Below, piece after piece: positions 60,001 to 64,000 of a stretch of DNA of 64,000 nt. The notes under the pieces were generated by a model. That model ran no database searches, had not been told where the DNA came from, and saw only the letters and a list, made by a program, of their open reading frames with translations. The stretch's first letter is position 1; the number at the start of each line of letters is the position of its first letter. The position numbers and the translations under genes were made by a program. This stretch comes from Apostichopus japonicus. Its lineage: Eukaryota > Echinodermata > Holothuroidea > Aspidochirotida > Stichopodidae. The stretch is taken from contig NC_092568.1 in the NCBI RefSeq assembly GCF_037975245.1, forward strand, positions 19,053,001 to 19,117,000, given 5' to 3'.

Positions 60001-63000
60001 TACAACCCCCAAATTTCTGTGCGATCCCAATAATGTAAAGGAAAATTGACCCAAAAAGAAAATTATTTATGAAATGATACATGACAGGACAATGTAATGG
60101 AAAAGGAACTCAAGTACTGCACATGGGCAAAGCAAGATAGTTTTGCTGGTGGATGGAAGACGGACATCCATGTCACTGCGATCACCATAGCAACAGGAAA
60201 ATAAGGCATATATAGTAATGAGATTACCTGTAATGGAATAGCCACATGTGACAGCTCTTCAATGTTATACTTCTCCTGTAAATGTTGTGACATTTCTTCG
60301 ATCATATCGTTCAGAACTGGGAAAATGAAAATGGAATATCACAAAGGTGCACAACTGAAATATTCTGCATTAGTAATTACGAGAGCCAGATAGAGAGAAT
60401 GGTTGGATAAAAGGTCAGACAGAAACAAAATCCCACTATATTTATACCAACATTAAGCAATATTCAGGGTAAACTGGTAGGTTGCTCAGACCTAAGCTTT
60501 TAAAGGATCCTCATCATCCTGATTATTGGAAGAGTGTGGGCCGATTTTTAGCAGGACCTTGATTGAAATCTATCCAGTCCGTTGGCCCACCTATTGAGAA
60601 TAGGTGGGCTATGTGATTCCCTGTATACGTACACGCAAAAATATTCTTTCATGATCATATTTTCAAGATTATACAACCAAAAGGTGCTGTCAACTCTTCA
60701 AAAATGATTGTGCACGAAGTTAAAGGAAAATTCATAACTTTCATGAAAACTGAGTTCACATAGCATTTGCAGAAGTTGAAACCTGGCTGAGACTCATCCA
60801 TGACTTCATAAAGGATGATGCTAGGTACAAAACTAATTTTGATAGGTTTGCATTCTGTTAAATCACACCTATGCAAGCAGTCTAGATTGCATTGGCTATA
60901 ACACTTTTGTTTGCTGAGAAATGAATAATTAAAACCTCAGAGGAGCTTACAGTAGTCTGGTATACACACACCACTGTATCAGCTTCTCGGAAGGAATACA
61001 AAACTTATTAGACAAACAACAAATTTTTATTGCTTCAGATGTCATGTTTACAATGTACTACATATTTGCAGGTGTCAAATGCAGAGGTGGATGCCATCCA
61101 TGGGAGAGCTCCGTTGTTTGTAAAAATTTGAAAGAACATTTCTTGGGGCTTGAGTGAGTTAACTGTCCAAAAACAATGGATTGACATTTAGGCTTGAAAT
61201 CGAGGAACTTATTCCATCGTTGATTTGCTACAAATGGAGCATTCCAAATGCTGAGAATATTTTATAAAGTGAATACTATATAAAGCATAAAAAACATCTC
61301 GAGGACTCCAAATTTTCCTTAGTTTTTAAAGTATGACATATCAACAATAACATTCTTCTTAACAATCATCCTTGAATGCATCCTGACGATGAATACCGAT
61401 AGGATAAAGATTACCGTTCGTTTGTCACGGTCATGTGTTAAGGAAGGAAGTGCTTACTGTGAGCTTTCTCTGTCAGCTTCTGGTACATGTATTTATATTT
61501 GGTTTTGAGAACATTTTCAGTGTCGTACGCTGCCACCTCGCAATCCATCGTCTTAGATCCAGCCCACTGTGCAGCGCTCAGATTCCCAAACTTAGCGACG
61601 ACCTCTCCCTTGTTTCCTCTGATCCCGTACTTCTGAGAAGGTGTTGACCTATAGTATAAATATTTAGAGGTTGTTAAAGACACAAAATGTAGATAAAGTT
61701 GAATCGGTGATACAAATCAGAAACTGCTTGTCCCTTTCGTCTGAATTATCTTCAAAAGAAAAATTCACATCCGGCAATATTTTTATTCTTCACATGCTTC
61801 CCACATTTTTTAAGCAAATGAAATTCCAGAATTTGTCAAGACCTGTTCAAGATGAAAACATGGTTTGCTATGAAAAGCTTACAAATTTATGAGGACCTAA
61901 TGTTAAATTAGACTACCTAATGTATGATAGGCCTAAACATTTGTATACATACAGTATGTATTACAAAAACTATACAAACTCCTATCCTTTATAGTTTGTG
62001 GTGTGGAGGAAGTTCAACTTACCATGAAACCCACACATAGCATGCTGGAGCCTTTAACTTTTTAACCACGACTTGAGTAATACTGCTAAGTTAATCTTTT
62101 TCAAACACAATTGCTCATTTAAGTCACATCAAAGTGCACTACTAGCTCATATATCTGGAATAAAATCTAAACGTAAGGTTAGAAACCATGCTTTCGATAA
62201 ATTGCATGATGGCTAGGACGGAAATTTACAAGTCACAGGAGAGTATGCACAAGAGGAAGAAAGAAAAGGCTTTTTTTATAAAAAAGAAACTTTTCATGAG
62301 TAGTCATGATTAGCAGCAGCAGCTTTCATATGAGGGTTTTCCTTAATTTCCCAGACTAAACTTCAAGGACTTTATCATCCTAGAAAAAAAGATGTTACCT
62401 TTACTCAATTTTTCCTGATTTGAACTACTGCATGGGGAACCATATCTTTATAAAACTTACATTATAGGTGAGATCCCCCCTTGGGTATGTTTTCTCTTCT
62501 GGCTACTTTCTGGAGTTTTGAAGGTCCGGCGTTGTAGATTAGCCTGAAAAAAAAGATAGAACAGGATAAACATTGATTCACATAGGGTGAAGGAAAGAAT
62601 TAATCATCCACCATACCAAAAGTTGGTCTTCTAGAATTCCCCAAGTTGAAACTGCACAGTAAAAGAAAAGACAACCAAATATCCATTTGGCTTAGTGATG
62701 CCTTGCCTCATTTAGTATTTCGTTAACTTGATTTCACATGATCAGGAAGGTTCTTGAACTCGCTTCGATACTTTGACATTTCACATTTTGTCTTTTCTCG
62801 ACCTCAAATGACCTTTGACCTCCACAGAAATTGCCAGGATTATTTTACTTAAAAGCAAAACACATGCTCTAAGTTCACCCAAGCTTTACGCATGAAGTTA
62901 CTGTTCTTGCGACAAGTTCATACCTTGACCCCTGGTTACCTCAACTGACCTTTGAACTCTACAACAACCAAAAGGATTCCAGTAATTACTGAAAGTGGAT

Positions 63001-63590
63001 CCATGTATTAAGAGTTCACTCGTCAAAGGTTTATTTTTGGAGTTATTCTCCTTGACAAAGTTTCATAATGCAATGTTGACTTCAAATGACCCTTGACATG
63101 TACAAAGGTTGTTATACTCACTAAGATGGATCCACAAATTCATCAAAACTTTATTTTTGAAACTTAGAAGGCTCTCAGACTGACCGCTGTTGACCAAAAA
63201 TGAGCTTTGGCCTCCACAACAAACTATAAATTAGGTGAATCTACATAACAAATAGGAGGTTAATTTAAGCCTTACTTACCTGTAGAATTTATCATGGTAT
63301 TCAAGGTTGTCAGATATTGACCTCAGACGACCTTTAACCTCTACCAAACACAATAAGGTTCTTGTACTCACTGAGGTGAATCCCACATATCAAATACTAA
63401 ACTAATCCATCATGCACTGTTGGTTACAAGCCAAAGTCACACACAAGCATACCATCACCATGGTTACATCACTTCAGTGTGTCATACCCAAGACACTACC
63501 TGCTATAGAACATACATAAGAGCCCAGCTTACCTTGCCAACAGGAGTATATGCATTAAGCAATCCATCATCTTCTTCTGGAGTGTCAAAT
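54052..63590 (-). CDS. POLA2: DNA polymerase alpha subunit B, 3' twelve exons (N-terminus outside window)
   Basis: Minus-strand exons are 63533-63590, 62461-62543, 61458-61648, 60228-60316, 59711-59929, 58938-59108, 58191-58229, 57604-57677, 56369-56471, 55137-55243, 54400-54586 and 54052-54198 (stop TGA). All splice borders are GT/AG and the phases agree, giving about 489 codons; human POLA2 is 598 aa. The product is the non-catalytic B subunit of DNA polymerase alpha-primase, which tethers the primase and polymerase modules during replication initiation. Recognisable blocks are TPSQKYGIRGNKGEVVAKFG, the OB-fold segment GRICCDSVGKLN with LFPGQIIALEGIN, then the inactivated phosphoesterase domain AAGPFTTSDSLSYEPL, LPSLRDVHHDFVYPQPPF, GIVFGATSTDVLLHLG, FYPVHPP and the terminal CINPGRLSKGQGGGTFAEL. 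Roughly 110 N-terminal residues are off the right edge. A MITE lies in the 56472-57603 intron. Confidence 0.95.
55385..55443 (+). repeat. Polypurine tract in a POLA2 intron
   Basis: A 59-base A/G-only run on the plus strand, so polypyrimidine in the POLA2 transcript, about 140-200 nt upstream of the 3' splice site of exon 55137-55243. Confidence 0.85.
55499..55552. repeat. 10-bp CCCCCACCCT minisatellite with G-quadruplex potential
   Basis: About five tandem units of CCCCCACCCT on the plus strand. On the POLA2 sense strand this is (AGGGTGGGGG)n, with many G-runs of three or more separated by one base, a strong quadruplex-forming pattern. Confidence 0.9.
57083..57432 (-). mobile_element. TTAA-type MITE, copy 2, in a POLA2 intron
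   Basis: TTAA flanks both borders (57079-57082 and 57433-57436). The plus-strand left end AGGGTGTAAAGACTCGCG and right end GGAGTGCTTCAATGCCT are imperfect inverted repeats. The body is the reverse complement of 35570-35909 at high similarity (shared GCTACAAAATGCAGACAGTA and GTTACACCTCATTCGAAACT). TTAA duplication suggests piggyBac or Kolobok mobilisation. Confidence 0.82.
62780..63400. repeat. Degenerate tandem repeat with TGACCTTTGACCT words, POLA2 intron
   Basis: The strings TGACCTTTGACCTCC, TGACCTTTGAACTC, TGACCCTTGACATG and GACCTTTAACCTC recur at spacings of about 100-280 bases with similar intervening words (TACTCACTAAGATGGATCCA, TACTCACTGAGGTGAATCC). It is related to the array near 52155-52990 in inverted orientation. 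Confidence 0.65.
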
Positions 63591-64000
63591 CTGATCAAAC
63601 CAAATAGGGTCAAGGAAAAGAAAGCTGATCTGTGTAATTCTGTGGGATACATATCCTAAAACTTAGGGTGTCCAATTTAGTGTTCATGAATATTTTGTGT
63701 GGCAGTCTTTAGGTTTGTGAATAATATTTTCCCATAATACCGAAAACTAATAAAGGCTTCAGTGTGCACAAAAAGTGCAACACACCTCTCTGTCTTGTGT
63801 AGTGATTGGTTCCGTTTTTTGTATCATCTAGCCTTCAATAACTGAACCTTCTAATAAATTGATAAATTGTACCCTGATTGTGTCTGCTTGACTCACAAAT
63901 AGGACAGATCTCTTTTGACCATTCCCCTGTGGTAGAACACTTAATCTGGCCCAAGTCAGTTTAAAATGGTTGTCATGTATACTAACACCATATACAGTAC

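Overview
This is AT-rich animal nuclear DNA with spliced genes, long introns, microsatellites and many degraded transposable elements. The gene content (menin, ANKEF1, two COX7A-family genes, a CCDC170-like coiled-coil gene, POLA2), together with Penelope-like, hAT and MITE remnants and AGGTCA-rich tandem repeats, suggests a marine invertebrate deuterostome, possibly an echinoderm. That placement is inference, not proof. There are no bacterial features and no CRISPR array.

Layout. 271-3456 (+): the last three coding exons of MEN1 (menin scaffold); the 5' exons lie left of the window. 3457-14224: non-coding, with an 18-bp minisatellite, a 5'-truncated Penelope-like element between two (TA)n tracts, and a GGCGTAGG-type MITE. 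14225-20962 (-): a complete seven-coding-exon ANKEF1 (786 aa; ankyrin repeats plus EF-hand), convergent with MEN1. 21000-28400: upstream DNA with an X-box, a MITE with a 9-bp target duplication, and a 2.4-kb element with 5-bp target duplications. 28435-30206 (-) and 31402-34071 (+): two COX7A-family genes placed head to head, one like canonical COX7A and one like COX7A2L/SCAF1, with an intron at the same position and phase. 36851-44640 (+): a nine-exon, 810-aa coiled-coil gene, most likely CCDC170. 44641-48187: its downstream region with a tandem duplication. 48188-52154: a hAT transposon with a perfect 8-bp target duplication and a transposase fragment, entered by a second element (5-bp duplication) that itself holds a MITE. 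54052-63590 (-): twelve 3' coding exons of POLA2; the 5' exons lie beyond the right edge.

Functionally, MEN1 (chromatin scaffold) and POLA2 (primase-polymerase alpha B subunit) are nuclear. The two COX7A proteins act in respiratory complex IV and probably share a bidirectional promoter region. ANKEF1 and the CCDC170-like protein are axoneme- or microtubule-associated in other animals, and each has an RFX- or CRE-type motif upstream. Exon coordinates were worked out by hand from reading frame, splice-site dinucleotides, phase continuity and remembered protein similarity. No alignment or database search was run.
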